The notes: generated from the letters alone by a model not told the origin. Positions 46,399 through 55,323 are shown, counted from the first letter of the stretch. The stretch: 64,000 bases of DNA from Bradyrhizobium sp. CCGB12 (GCF_024199845.1 NZ_JANADO010000001.1:496001-560000); one strand, 5' to 3'. Program-made: numbers and translations.

Positions 46399-47502
46399 AT
46401 GAATAACGACAATGAGCGTGGCGGATCGAGGCTCGACCGGCGTCATCTGCTTCAAGCGGGACTGGCCGCGGCCTTCGCCGCGCCGCTCGGCGCCCTTGGT
46501 GCAGCGCAGGCCTTCGTGCCGGGCGGGATTGCGACCGGTGTCGACTTCTCCGAGTTTCCGCTGTGCCGGACGGCATCGGATGCACCTGCGCTCGGCGGCG
46601 CGCCGCGCAAGCTGAAACTGTCGTGGAATGCCGGCGCCGTCTGCCTCGCGCCCGTGCCGGTCGCCATCGAGCACGGCTTCTTCCAGAAGCACAATCTCGA
46701 CGTCGAGCTCGTCAATTATTCCGGCTCGACCGACCAATTGCTCGAAGCCATCGCGACGGGGAAGAGCGACGCCGGCCTCGGCATGGCGCTGCGCTGGCTG
46801 AAGCCGCTGGAGCAGGGGTTTGACGTCAAGATCGCCGCCGGCACCCATGGCGGCTGCATGCGCGTGCTGTCGCGCACCGATTCCGGCGTCGCGAAGCTCG
46901 CAGATCTCAAGGGCAAGGTCGTCGCGGTCGGCGATCTCGCCGGCCCCGACAAGAATTTCTTCTCGATCCAGCTGGCGAAGCTCGGCATCGATCCGGTCAA
47001 GGACGTCGACTGGCGCGCCTATCCCGGCAATTTGCTCAACGTCGCCGTGGAGAAGGGCGAGGTGCAGGCGTTCCTGTCGTCCGATCCGCTCGCCTATCTC
47101 TGGCTCAAGGACAGCCAGTACAAGGAGGTCGCCTCCAATCTCGACGGGGAATACCGCGAGAAGAGCTGCTGCATCCTCGGCCTGCGCGGCAGCCTGGTGC
47201 GCGAGGAGCCGCAGGTCGCGCGCGCCATCACGCAGGCGCTGCTCGATGCCGCGATGTTCACCGCGCAGAATGCGACGGTCGCGGCCAAATCGTTCCAGCC
47301 TTACGCGCCGAAGGCGGCCACGCTCGCCGATATCGAGGGCATGGTGCGCTACCACACCCATCATCATCATCCCGTCGGCGACGTGCTCAAGCGCGAGCTC
47401 AAGGCCTATGCCGACGATCTCAAGAGCGTGCAGGTCTTCAAGCCGAGCACCGACACGGCCAAATTCGCGGAGCGCATCTATGTCGACGTATTCGCTGTCT
47501 GA
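46399..47502 (+). CDS. Tat-exported NMT1/SsuA-like ABC substrate-binding protein
   Basis: 367 residues from ATG 46399 (GGAGCGGGG upstream). The N-terminus DRRHLLQAGLAAAFAAP is a twin-arginine signal, unusual for binding proteins of this type and suggesting export in folded form. The fold begins KLSWNAGAVCLAPVPVAIEHGF, with VNYSGSTDQLLEAIATGKSDAG and LKGKVVAVGDLAGPD. A His-rich stretch HTHHHH at residues 319-324 could bind metal. The 3' end overlaps the permease gene by 23 bases, so it heads the operon with permease, ATPase, SfnB-like and SsuD-like genes. Confidence 0.9.
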   Translation: MNNDNERGGSRLDRRHLLQAGLAAAFAAPLGALGAAQAFVPGGIATGVDFSEFPLCRTASDAPALGGAPRKLKLSWNAGAVCLAPVPVAIEHGFFQKHNLDVELVNYSGSTDQLLEAIATGKSDAGLGMALRWLKPLEQGFDVKIAAGTHGGCMRVLSRTDSGVAKLADLKGKVVAVGDLAGPDKNFFSIQLAKLGIDPVKDVDWRAYPGNLLNVAVEKGEVQAFLSSDPLAYLWLKDSQYKEVASNLDGEYREKSCCILGLRGSLVREEPQVARAITQALLDAAMFTAQNATVAAKSFQPYAPKAATLADIEGMVRYHTHHHHPVGDVLKRELKAYADDLKSVQVFKPSTDTAKFAERIYVDVFAV

Positions 47503-48502
47503 CGGCCTCGCCTCCGGCGCGCCGCGCCTCTCGCGCGCGCCGCTGCTTGCGGCCTGGCTCCGGGAGTCCGGCGTCGGCATTCTCGCCAGCGTCGCCTGGA
47601 TCGCCTTCGGCCTGTCCTGCCTGTGGTGGGAGGACGTCGGCGACTGGTCGCGCACGCATTCGGTCGGCATCGCCGCCTTCATCGTCGCCGCGGTCGCCTT
47701 GTTCGGAACGGTCGGTGCCGATTATCTCGGCTCGGCCGGCCGCGGCTTGCGCCAGCGCGCGCCCTGGCTCGTTGCGCTCGGTGCGTTTCTGACACTGTGG
47801 GAAGTCGCGACCGCAAAATTCGCTTGGCTGCCGCTGCCGTTCTTTCCGCCGCCGCAATCGATCGTCGAGGTCTATACCGACGATCTGCCAAAACTGCTCG
47901 ACAGCGTTTTTGCATCCGTGAAGCTTCAGCTCGGCGGTTATCTCATCGGCGCGACGGTCGGCTTCCTGACCGGTGTCTCGATCGGCTGGTCGCGCGCAGT
48001 CGGCTATTGGGTGCATCCGGTGCTGCGCTTCATCGGCCCGCTGCCGGCGACCGCATGGCTGCCGATCGCCTTCTTCACGTTCCCATCGAGCTGGAGCGCC
48101 TCGACCTTCCTGATCGCGCTGGCAACGGGCTTTCCCGTCACGGTGCTGACCTGGTCGGGCGTCGCGAGCGTCAGCAACGCCTATTACGACGTCGCGCGCA
48201 CGCTGGGCGCAAAGCCGTCCTTCCTGGTGCTGAAGGTCGCGATCCCCGCCGCGCTGCCGCACGTCTTCGTCGGGCTGTTCATGGGGCTCGGCTCGTCCTT
48301 TGCGGTGCTGGTCGTCGCCGAGATGATCGGCGTCAAGGCCGGCCTCGGCTGGTACTTGCAATGGGCGCAGGGCTGGGCCGCCTACGCCAACATGTATGCG
48401 GCGCTGATCGTGATGTCGCTGCTTTGCTCCGGCGCGATCACGCTGCTGCTTTCGATCCGCGATCGTCTCCTGGTGTGGCAGAAGGGGACCGTGAAATGGT
48501 AG
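47480..48502 (+). CDS. ABC transporter permease (SsuC class) with extra N-terminal helices
   Basis: 340 residues from ATG 47480, inside the end of the upstream gene. The C-terminal ~250 residues are a normal SsuC/TauC-type permease (LWEVATAKFAWLPLPFFPPP, later the ATPase-contact region YYDVARTLGAKPSFLVLKV). The first ~90 residues add two membrane helices (VGILASVAWIAFGLSCLWW and SVGIAAFIVAAVALFGTV), making it about 80 residues longer than typical SsuC. It works with the ATPase at 48496 (7-base overlap). Confidence 0.92.
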   Translation: MSTYSLSDGLASGAPRLSRAPLLAAWLRESGVGILASVAWIAFGLSCLWWEDVGDWSRTHSVGIAAFIVAAVALFGTVGADYLGSAGRGLRQRAPWLVALGAFLTLWEVATAKFAWLPLPFFPPPQSIVEVYTDDLPKLLDSVFASVKLQLGGYLIGATVGFLTGVSIGWSRAVGYWVHPVLRFIGPLPATAWLPIAFFTFPSSWSASTFLIALATGFPVTVLTWSGVASVSNAYYDVARTLGAKPSFLVLKVAIPAALPHVFVGLFMGLGSSFAVLVVAEMIGVKAGLGWYLQWAQGWAAYANMYAALIVMSLLCSGAITLLLSIRDRLLVWQKGTVKW

Positions 48503-49290
48503 CTGCATTCGCCGAAGTCGCCTCTCATCCTGCCGCCGGCGCCGCGCTCGACATCGAGCAGGTCAGCCACGCCTTCGACATCGATGGCACTGAATTGCCG
48601 GTGCTCAGCGACGTCAGCATCTCGGTCGAGCCCGGCGAGTTCGTCGCGCTGCTCGGCCCCTCCGGCTGCGGCAAGTCGACCTTGCTGCGACTGGTCGCCG
48701 GCCTCGATAAGCCAAGGGCGGGGAGGCTGCGCGAGGACGAGGATCGCATCAGGAGTCCGCATCCCTCGCGCGTCGTCGTGTTCCAGGATCCGACCCTGTT
48801 TCCCTGGCGGTCGGTCTGGGACAACGTGGCCCTGGGCCTCGAGGCCCAGGGCATTTTGAAAAGCCAGCGTCACCGCGTCGACGCCGCGCTCGATCTCGTG
48901 GGGCTGTCGTCCTTCCGCAACGCCTATCCGCACCAGCTTTCCGGCGGCATGGCGCAGCGCGTCGCGCTGGCGCGGGCGCTGGTCAACGATCCCAAGATCC
49001 TCATCCTCGACGAGCCATTGGGAAAACTGGACTCGCTGACCCGCATCACCATGCAGGCCGAGCTGGCCGCGCTCTGGCAACGCAAGGGCTTTACCACGCT
49101 GCTGGTGACGCATGATGCCGAGGAGGCCCTGGTGCTCGCCAATCGCGTCATCGTGTTCAGCGACCGTCCGGCCCGCGTGAAGGCCGACATCCGCGTCGAT
49201 CGGCCCTATCCGCGGCATCGCGGCGATCCTTATCTCGCCGATCTGCGCCGTCAGATCTTGGGCCTGCTGGGGCTGGATGCCACATGGTGA
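48496..49290 (+). CDS. ABC transporter ATP-binding protein (SsuB class)
   Basis: 264 residues from ATG 48496. Walker A is GPSGCGKSTLL, the Q-loop region is VVFQDPTLFPWRSV, the signature is LSGGMAQRVALARAL, Walker B is KILILDEPLGKLD, and the H-loop is LVTHDAEEA. It energises the permease just upstream. Its last codons overlap the next gene (49284) by 7 bases, so the whole set 46399-50456 is tightly packed. Confidence 0.93.
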   Translation: MVAAFAEVASHPAAGAALDIEQVSHAFDIDGTELPVLSDVSISVEPGEFVALLGPSGCGKSTLLRLVAGLDKPRAGRLREDEDRIRSPHPSRVVVFQDPTLFPWRSVWDNVALGLEAQGILKSQRHRVDAALDLVGLSSFRNAYPHQLSGGMAQRVALARALVNDPKILILDEPLGKLDSLTRITMQAELAALWQRKGFTTLLVTHDAEEALVLANRVIVFSDRPARVKADIRVDRPYPRHRGDPYLADLRRQILGLLGLDATW

Positions 49291-50456
49291 CGTCCATAGC
49301 GAAAGGCCGGACCGATCACAGCGAGCCCGACTATGTCGCGCGCGCCGAGGCGCTGGCGACGAACTTTGCCGCGCGCGCAGCCGAGCATGACCGCACTGGA
49401 AGCTTCCCCTTCGAGAACTTTCGCGAGCTCTCCGAGGCAGACCTGTTGTCGCTGACGGTGCCCGCTGTTCATGGCGGTGCCGGTGCCGGCGCACGATATG
49501 CCGCGCGCGTAATCGGCATCATCGGCAAGGCCGATCCGTCGACGGCGCTGGTGCTGTCGATGCACACCATCAATCATCTGGTGATGGCGCGCAGCCCGGC
49601 CTGGCCGGCTTGGCTATCGCGCAAGCTTGCGCGCGAGAGCGTCGAAGGCCTTGCGCTCATCAATGCGCTGCGGGTCGAGCCCGAGCTCGGCTCACCCGCG
49701 CGCGGCGGCCTGCCGGCGACGATCGCGCGGCGTACCGAGACCGGCTGGCGCCTCACCGGCCACAAGATCTATTCGACGGGTTCGCCGATCCTGAAATGGT
49801 ATCTGGTCTGGGCACGTACGGATGAAGCCGAGCCGCGTGTCGGGAGTTTCCTGGTGCCGGCGGGCCTGCCGGGCACAAGCATCGTCGAGACCTGGAACCA
49901 TCACGGCCTGCGCGCCAGCGGCAGCCACGACGTGATCTTCGACGATGTCGTGATTCCGCTCGATGCGGAGGTCGACGTGCGCAAGCCCCCGGACTGGCGC
50001 AACCCCGATCTCACACAGGCGACCGTCCACACCGTCTTCGTCGCTGCGATCTATGACGGCGTCGCCCGTGCTGCGCGGGACTGGCTGATCTCGTTCCTGA
50101 GGCAGCGCGTTCCCGCCGGCCTCGGCGCGCCGCTCGCGACCTTGCCGCGCGCACAGGAGATCCTCGGCGCCATCGAGGCGCGGCTCGCAGTCAATGCGCG
50201 GCTGATCGACACGTTCGCCCGCGACTTTGACGATGGTGTCGATCTCTCCAGCGGCGAATCCAACGTCATCAAACTGACGGTGACCAACAACGCGGTGGCC
50301 GTGGTCGAGGATGCCTTGTCGCTGACGGGTAATCACGGCTTGTCCCGCATCAATCCATTGGAGCGGCACTATCGCGACGTGCTGTGCGGCCGTGTGCACA
50401 CGCCACAGGATGATTCCACGCGCATCGGCCTCGGCCGCGCCGCGCTCGGACTCTAG
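49284..50456 (+). CDS. Acyl-CoA-dehydrogenase-fold flavoenzyme, SfnB/DszC-like
   Basis: 390 residues. The acyl-CoA dehydrogenase fold is visible: SMHTINHLVMAR, GWRLTGHKIYSTGSPILKWYLVWART, WNHHGLRASGSHDVIFDDVVIP, and TGNHGLSRINPLERHYRDVLCGRVHTPQDD. Members next to ssu/sfn genes (SfnB, DszC, DmoA-linked types) are reduced-flavin-dependent monooxygenases of organosulfur compounds and not true dehydrogenases. The context here, between an SsuB-type ATPase and an SsuD-like enzyme, supports that role. The substrate is unknown. Confidence 0.88.
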   Translation: MVTSIAKGRTDHSEPDYVARAEALATNFAARAAEHDRTGSFPFENFRELSEADLLSLTVPAVHGGAGAGARYAARVIGIIGKADPSTALVLSMHTINHLVMARSPAWPAWLSRKLARESVEGLALINALRVEPELGSPARGGLPATIARRTETGWRLTGHKIYSTGSPILKWYLVWARTDEAEPRVGSFLVPAGLPGTSIVETWNHHGLRASGSHDVIFDDVVIPLDAEVDVRKPPDWRNPDLTQATVHTVFVAAIYDGVARAARDWLISFLRQRVPAGLGAPLATLPRAQEILGAIEARLAVNARLIDTFARDFDDGVDLSSGESNVIKLTVTNNAVAVVEDALSLTGNHGLSRINPLERHYRDVLCGRVHTPQDDSTRIGLGRAALGL

Positions 50457-50479
50457 CAGATACAAACAGGGAGACGGTC

Positions 50480-51580
50480 ATGTCGATCGAGTTCATCGGC
50501 TTCATCAGCAACAACAATTCGTCCGAGACCGTCGTGCGCGAGGGGCCGGTTCTCAACCCCACCCACATCGAGACGGTGGCGAAGGCGCATGAGAACGCCG
50601 GCTTCGATCGTGCGCTGCTGGCGTTTCATTCGACTACGCCGGACGCACTCCAGGTTGCCCAGCATGCCCTTGGAGTCACCGAGCGCCTCAATGTGCTGAT
50701 CGCGCAGCGGCCGGGCTTTACTGCGCCGACGCTGCTGGCGCGGCAATTCGCCGTGCTCGACCAGCTTTCCCGCGGCAGGGTCGCCTTGCATGTCATCACC
50801 GGCGGCAATGCCACGGAGCTCCGGCAGGACGGCAATACGCTCGACGACAAGGACGAGCGCTACGCCCGCACCTCCGAATTCCTCGATGTCCTCAAGCTGG
50901 AATGGACCAGCGACAAGCCGTTCACTTACAAGGGCAAGTATTATCAGGTCGAGAATGCCTTCTCGCAGGTGAAGCCGTATCGTCCCGAGGGCATCCGCGT
51001 CTATTTCGGCGGCGCCTCGGATGCGGCGATCGACGTCGCCGGCAAGCATGCCGACACGTTTGCGCTGTGGGGTGAATCCTATGCGCAGGTGCGCGACGTC
51101 ACTTCCCGCGTCCACAACGCCGCCGTCAGGCAGGGGCGGCCGACGCCGCGCTTTAGCCTCTCGGTGCGGCCGATCATTGCCCCGACCGAGAAGCAGGCCT
51201 GGGAAAAGGCGGAGGAGATTCTGGCGCGCGCGACGGCACTTCAGGACAAGACCGGATATCGCAAGCCCGCCGATGGCCATGCCACGGCCGGAGCGCGGCG
51301 CCTGCTTGCGCTCGCCGACCAGGGCAGCCGCATCGACAAGCGGCTCTGGACCGAAATCGCAAAGCTCACCGGGGCCAACAGCAACACCACCGCGCTGGTC
51401 GGCACGCCCGAACAGGTCGCGGAAGTCTTCGGCGACTATTACGATCTCGGCATCAGCCACTTCCTGATCCGCGGCTTCGATCCCTTGATCGATGCGATCG
51501 AGTACGGCCGCGAACTGATCCCGCTCACGCGGGAGCTCGTCGCCAAGCGTCAGGCCGTGCGCGGCGAGGCCGCGGAATGA
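50480..51580 (+). CDS. LLM-class flavin-dependent monooxygenase, SsuD-like
   Basis: 366 residues; ATG 50480 follows AGGGAGACGGTC. The bacterial luciferase-like barrel shows LNPTHIETVAKAHENAGFDRALLAFHS, LARQFAVLDQLSRGRVALHVITGG, DDKDERYARTSEFLDVLKLEW, and YFGGASDAAIDVAGKHADTFALWGE. SsuD enzymes use FMNH2 and oxygen to cut the C-S bond of alkanesulfonates, releasing sulfite. The partner NADPH-FMN reductase SsuE is not seen here. Its stop codon overlaps the start of the next binding protein (ATGA). Confidence 0.92.
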   Translation: MSIEFIGFISNNNSSETVVREGPVLNPTHIETVAKAHENAGFDRALLAFHSTTPDALQVAQHALGVTERLNVLIAQRPGFTAPTLLARQFAVLDQLSRGRVALHVITGGNATELRQDGNTLDDKDERYARTSEFLDVLKLEWTSDKPFTYKGKYYQVENAFSQVKPYRPEGIRVYFGGASDAAIDVAGKHADTFALWGESYAQVRDVTSRVHNAAVRQGRPTPRFSLSVRPIIAPTEKQAWEKAEEILARATALQDKTGYRKPADGHATAGARRLLALADQGSRIDKRLWTEIAKLTGANSNTTALVGTPEQVAEVFGDYYDLGISHFLIRGFDPLIDAIEYGRELIPLTRELVAKRQAVRGEAAE

Positions 51581-52515
51581 TCCGTCTCATGCTGGCCGGC
51601 GCGCTGCTGTTCGCCTCGTTCGAGCTGGCGGCGGCGCAAACCACCTTGCGCGTGGGCGACCAGAAGGGCAATGCACAGGCCGTGATGGAAGCGGCCGGCG
51701 TGCTCAAGGATGTGCCCTACAAGATCGAGTGGAAGGAGTTTCCGGCGGCAGCCCCGTTGCTGGAGGCGCTCAGTGCCGGCGCGATCGAGACCGGTCTCGT
51801 CGGGGACGCACCCTTCACCTTCGCCGCCGCCTCCGGCGCGCCGGTGAAGGCGATTGCCGCCATCCGGCAGACCCGCGAGGGGCTCGCGATCCTCGTGCCC
51901 GAGGCTTCGCCGATCAAGAGCTTTGCCGATCTTCGGGCTAAGAAGATCGCGACCGGCCGCGGCTCGATCGGCCATCAGCTGATCCTTGCGGCGCTGGAAA
52001 AGAACGGCTGGAGCGCAAGCGACGTGCAGATTGCATTCCTCGCGCCCTCGGATGCCAAAATCGCCTATACGCAAGGCTCCGTCGACGCGTGGTCGACCTG
52101 GGAGCCGTATGTGAGCCAGGAGGAGGTGCTGTTCAAGTCGCGCCGCATTATCACCTCTGAAGGCCTGACGCCGGGTCTGAGCTTCCAGGTCGCACGGCCC
52201 GATGCCATCAGGGACAAGCGCGCGGAGCTGACGGACTTCGTCCGGCGTCTCACCGTGGCGCGGGCGTGGTCGCTGAACAATGTCGACAGCTATGCGGCGA
52301 CCTGGGGCAGGCTGATGAACATCCCGACCGCCGTGCCGCAGAACTGGCTGTCGCGCGCAAAGATTCGGATCGCGCCGATCGACGACGGCGTGGTCGCGGA
52401 CGAGCAGGCGACGATCGATCTCTATTTCCGCTGGGGACTGATCAAGCAGAAGCTGGATGCCGCCGAGATCGTCGATCGTTCGTTCACTGATGCGATTGCG
52501 AAAGAGGGGTTGTAG
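51577..52515 (+). CDS. Aliphatic sulfonate type ABC substrate-binding protein (SsuA-like)
   Basis: 312 residues with a signal peptide (AGALLFASFELAAAQ). The SsuA fold shows TTLRVGDQKGNAQAVMEA, YKIEWKEFPAAAPLLEALSAGAIETGLVGD, KIATGRGSIGHQLI, and GSVDAWSTWEPYVSQEEV. It is a paralogue of 44944-45924. It is the third binding protein of the locus, translated from the SsuD-like message through a 4-base overlap. It probably feeds the single permease/ATPase pair with a different sulfonate. Confidence 0.93.
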   Translation: MIRLMLAGALLFASFELAAAQTTLRVGDQKGNAQAVMEAAGVLKDVPYKIEWKEFPAAAPLLEALSAGAIETGLVGDAPFTFAAASGAPVKAIAAIRQTREGLAILVPEASPIKSFADLRAKKIATGRGSIGHQLILAALEKNGWSASDVQIAFLAPSDAKIAYTQGSVDAWSTWEPYVSQEEVLFKSRRIITSEGLTPGLSFQVARPDAIRDKRAELTDFVRRLTVARAWSLNNVDSYAATWGRLMNIPTAVPQNWLSRAKIRIAPIDDGVVADEQATIDLYFRWGLIKQKLDAAEIVDRSFTDAIAKEGL

Positions 52516-52525
52516 GTGGACCTTT

Positions 52526-52679
52526 CCCTCTCCCCTTGTGGGAGAGGGTGGCTCGCCGCTCTAGCGGCGAGACGGGTGAGGGGTCTCTCTCCGCGATCAC
52601 ATCTCTGACATCCTGAACTCCCGGATAGAACCCCTCATCCGGCGCTTCGCGCCACCTTCTCCCACAAGGGGAGAAGGGA
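52526..52679. repeat. Interspersed repeat with CTTGTGGGAG palindromic ends
   Basis: Left end CCCTCTCCCCTTGTGGGAGA, right end CCTTCTCCCACAAGGGGAGA, inner parts GGGTGAGGGG and CCCCTCATCC. It separates the ssu-type operon from the CmcJ-like gene. From 52680 to 52824 nothing more than a short T/C-rich leader is seen. Confidence 0.75.
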
Positions 52680-52824
52680 AGCGACGCATGTCGGGTCGAC
52701 GTCGAAGCATTCCTTCTTCGTTCCTCATCCTCGACAACACTTCCATTGCTATTTGCAGCGCCTCCCTTGCGGCGTCCCGCATCCCCTCAAAAATCAATCC
52801 GACGACAACATCGGGAGACCGGCC

Positions 52825-53670
52825 ATGGGCCTGCAAGAAACAAAAATCGAATCGCTTCCCTTCGTCACTGCCGAACTCAACTATCTCGCACCTGTTACAG
52901 CCAAGCCGCGCACCTATGCCCTCGATCCGCCGCCAGGCGAGCCGAAGAGCACGGCGCTGCCGGAGCCGCACCAGGTCCCGATCTTCGATGCGCGGCTGAT
53001 TGCTCAAAATTTTTCGCTCGACCGCGAAGGCTTTGCGCTGGTGCGCCACCCGACGCAGGTCAAGGATTTCTACAACGACGAAGAGGTGAGGGCGGTCTAT
53101 TATCCTGCCGTCGAGGCGTTCCTGCGTGCGACGCTGAAGGCCGACCGTGTCGTCATCTTCGACCATACCGTGCGCAAGCGCGTCGAGGGTGCCGCGGGTA
53201 TCCGTGGCGGCGGCCCACGCCAGCCAGCAACGCGCGTCCATGTCGACCAGACCGCCATCTCCGGCGCCAACCGCGTGCGCGAGCATCTGCCTGACGAAGC
53301 CGAAGAGCTGCTTGGGGGCCGTGTGCAGGTGATCAATCTGTGGCGGCCGATCCGCGGTCCCTTGCGCGATTCTCCGCTGGCGATGGCGGACGGCACGACG
53401 GTTACGTCCGACGATCTCGTTGCGTCCGATCTGATCTATCCCAACCGGCGCGGCGAGACCTATTCGGTGAAGTACAATCCGAACCATCGCTGGTTCTATT
53501 TCCCCGAGATGACGCCGGACGAAGCGCTGCTGCTCAAGTGCTATGATTCCGCAACCGACGGCCGCACGCGTTTCGGGCCGCACACGGCGTTCCTCGACCC
53601 GACCACGCCGGCCGATGCGGCGCCGCGCGAAAGCATCGAGGTGAGGACGCTGGTGTTTCACAGATCGTAA
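52825..53670 (+). CDS. CmcJ/AsaB-family oxidoreductase
   Basis: 281 residues from ATG 52825 (GGGAGACCGGCC upstream); the in-frame start at 52753 lacks a ribosome site. The family pattern is clear: DFYNDEEVRAVYYPAVEAFL, RVVIFDHTVRKR, the metal-binding type motif RVHVDQTAISG, INLWRPIRGPLRDSPLAMAD, KYNPNHRWFYFPEMTPDEALLLK and HTAFLDP. Relatives act in fungal and bacterial secondary metabolism as hydroxylases or desaturases that use a HxD iron site. The substrate in this bacterium is unknown. It is cytoplasmic, a single gene, and ends at a strong hairpin. Confidence 0.85.
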   Translation: MGLQETKIESLPFVTAELNYLAPVTAKPRTYALDPPPGEPKSTALPEPHQVPIFDARLIAQNFSLDREGFALVRHPTQVKDFYNDEEVRAVYYPAVEAFLRATLKADRVVIFDHTVRKRVEGAAGIRGGGPRQPATRVHVDQTAISGANRVREHLPDEAEELLGGRVQVINLWRPIRGPLRDSPLAMADGTTVTSDDLVASDLIYPNRRGETYSVKYNPNHRWFYFPEMTPDEALLLKCYDSATDGRTRFGPHTAFLDPTTPADAAPRESIEVRTLVFHRS

Positions 53671-53699
53671 CAATTCAACGATCGTAACAAAGTGTGATG

Positions 53700-53728
53700 G
53701 CACCGCCGGGCTCGCCCGGCGGTGCTTT
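53700..53728 (+). terminator. Hairpin after the CmcJ-like gene
   Basis: GCACCGCCGGG-CTCG-CCCGGCGGTGC followed by TTT. Perfect 11-bp GC-rich stem, short T-run, 29 bases after the stop codon. Just before it is the direct repeat GATCGTAACAA (twice). Confidence 0.7.
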
Positions 53729-53790
53729 GGGAACCTTGGGGAACAAGGCGACGTTTGCAGCGCCGGGCAGGCTAACCGGGAGGCGGTGCC

Positions 53791-54105
53791 GTGCGAGCGC
53801 AGCCGACGCTGTTATTTTGCCTAGCCACTTTCTCGCTTTCTGCTTTTTCCGTTGCCCATGCCGAAAGCGGACTTGCCTCATATTACGGATATGGAAAAGC
53901 CGGTAAGGGCGGTGAGCTGACCTGTGCCCACCGGACGCGCCCGTTCGGCAGCGTCATCAGGGTGTCCTATGGCAGCCGCTCGATCCAGTGCCGTGTCAAT
54001 GATCGCGGTCCGTTCATCCGTGGCCGCATCGTCGATCTCTCGGTGCCGGCAGCCCGCGCGCTGGGCATGATGAGCGCCGGCGTGGTGCGCGTGTCGGTGG
54101 AATAG
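53791..54105 (+). CDS. Short RlpA-like double-psi beta-barrel protein
   Basis: 104 residues from GTG 53791 (GGGAGGCGGTGCC upstream). A cleavable signal peptide (1-24, SVAHAES), not a lipobox, so the mature protein is soluble in the periplasm. The barrel has GLASYYGYGKAGKGGELTCAH with His47, and CRVNDRGPFIRGRIVDLS with Asp71, the residues conserved in RlpA. Cys45 and Cys67 could form a disulfide. No SPOR domain. Compare the lipoprotein homologue at 33073. Confidence 0.88.
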   Translation: MRAQPTLLFCLATFSLSAFSVAHAESGLASYYGYGKAGKGGELTCAHRTRPFGSVIRVSYGSRSIQCRVNDRGPFIRGRIVDLSVPAARALGMMSAGVVRVSVE

Positions 54106-54153
54106 AAGCGTCAGCGCGCTATAGTGCCGTCCAAAGCAAGGGTGAGGGGCGCT

Positions 54154-55323
54154 ATGGCAAAGATCAGGGTGGGACTCGTCGGCTGCGGCTTCGTGTCGGA
54201 GCTGCACATGTATGCGTTCCGGCGCGTCTATGGCGTCGATGTCGAGGTCGCGGCCGTGGCCGCGCGCGGCGACCATGTCGTCGACTTCGCGGGGCGCCAT
54301 AACATTCCGCGGGTCTATCGCAGCTTTGCGGAGGTGATCGCTGACCGCGAGCTCGATGTCATCGACATCTGCACCCCGCCCAATCTCCATGCCGAAATGA
54401 TCGTCGGCGCCATGCAGGCCGGCAAGCATGTCATCTGCGAAAAACCGTTCGCCGGCTATTTCGGCCGCGAGGACGACAAGCAGCCGATCGGCAAGTATGT
54501 GCCGAAGGCGCTGATGTATGAACGCGTGCTGGAGGAGATGGACGCGACGCGGGCCGCGATCGAGCGTACCGGAAAGCTCTTCATGTATGCCGAGGACTGG
54601 ATCTACGCGCCTGCGGTGACCAAGACCGCCGAGATCCTGAGAGCGACCAGGGACAAGGTCCTGTTCATGAAGGGCGAGGAGAGCCATTCCGGCTCGCACG
54701 CGGCGCACGCCGCGCAATGGGCGATGACGGGCGGCGGCTCGCTGATCCGCATGGGCTGCCATCCGCTCTCGGCCGTGCTGTATCTGAAACAGGTCGAAGC
54801 CAGGGCGCGGGGCGAGACCATCCGCGTCGCCAGCGTCACCTGCGATGTCGGCAACGTCACCGCCGGGCTGAAGCCGGAGGAGCGCACCTACATCAAGGCC
54901 AAGCCCGTGGATGTCGAGGATTGGGGCACGCTGACGGTGACGTTTTCCGACGGCACCAAGGCCACCGTGTTCTCCGGCGACATGATCATGGGCGGTGTGC
55001 GCAATCTGATCGAGACCTATACGAGCGGTGGCTCGCTGTTCGCCAACATCACCCCGAACACGCATCTGATGAGCTACCAGACCAGCGAGGAAAAACTCGC
55101 GAGCGTCTACATCACCGAAAAGGTCGATCGCAAGACCGGCTGGCAATATGTCTGCCTCGAGGAAGAATGGACGCGCGGATATTTGCAGGAGATCCAGGAC
55201 TTCATGGAGTGCGCCGCGACGGGACGACAGCCGCTGTCGGACCTCGCGTTGGCGTATGAGACGATCAAGGTGAACTACGCGGGCTACTGGGCCGCGGAGG
55301 AGGGACGGCGGGTGGTGTTGTGA
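54154..55323 (+). CDS. Gfo/Idh/MocA-family oxidoreductase
   Basis: 389 residues from ATG 54154 (GTGAGGGGCGCT upstream). The NAD(P) fold shows IRVGLVGCGFVSELHMYAF and VIDICTPPNLHAEMIVGAMQAGKHVICEKPF, with the catalytic-type Lys in EKP. The C-terminal alpha/beta domain has the insert YFGREDDKQPIGKYVPKA. The family oxidises sugars, inositols or sugar acids. A sugar ABC transporter 3 kb downstream makes a carbohydrate substrate plausible, though they are not in one operon. Confidence 0.9.
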   Translation: MAKIRVGLVGCGFVSELHMYAFRRVYGVDVEVAAVAARGDHVVDFAGRHNIPRVYRSFAEVIADRELDVIDICTPPNLHAEMIVGAMQAGKHVICEKPFAGYFGREDDKQPIGKYVPKALMYERVLEEMDATRAAIERTGKLFMYAEDWIYAPAVTKTAEILRATRDKVLFMKGEESHSGSHAAHAAQWAMTGGGSLIRMGCHPLSAVLYLKQVEARARGETIRVASVTCDVGNVTAGLKPEERTYIKAKPVDVEDWGTLTVTFSDGTKATVFSGDMIMGGVRNLIETYTSGGSLFANITPNTHLMSYQTSEEKLASVYITEKVDRKTGWQYVCLEEEWTRGYLQEIQDFMECAATGRQPLSDLALAYETIKVNYAGYWAAEEGRRVVL

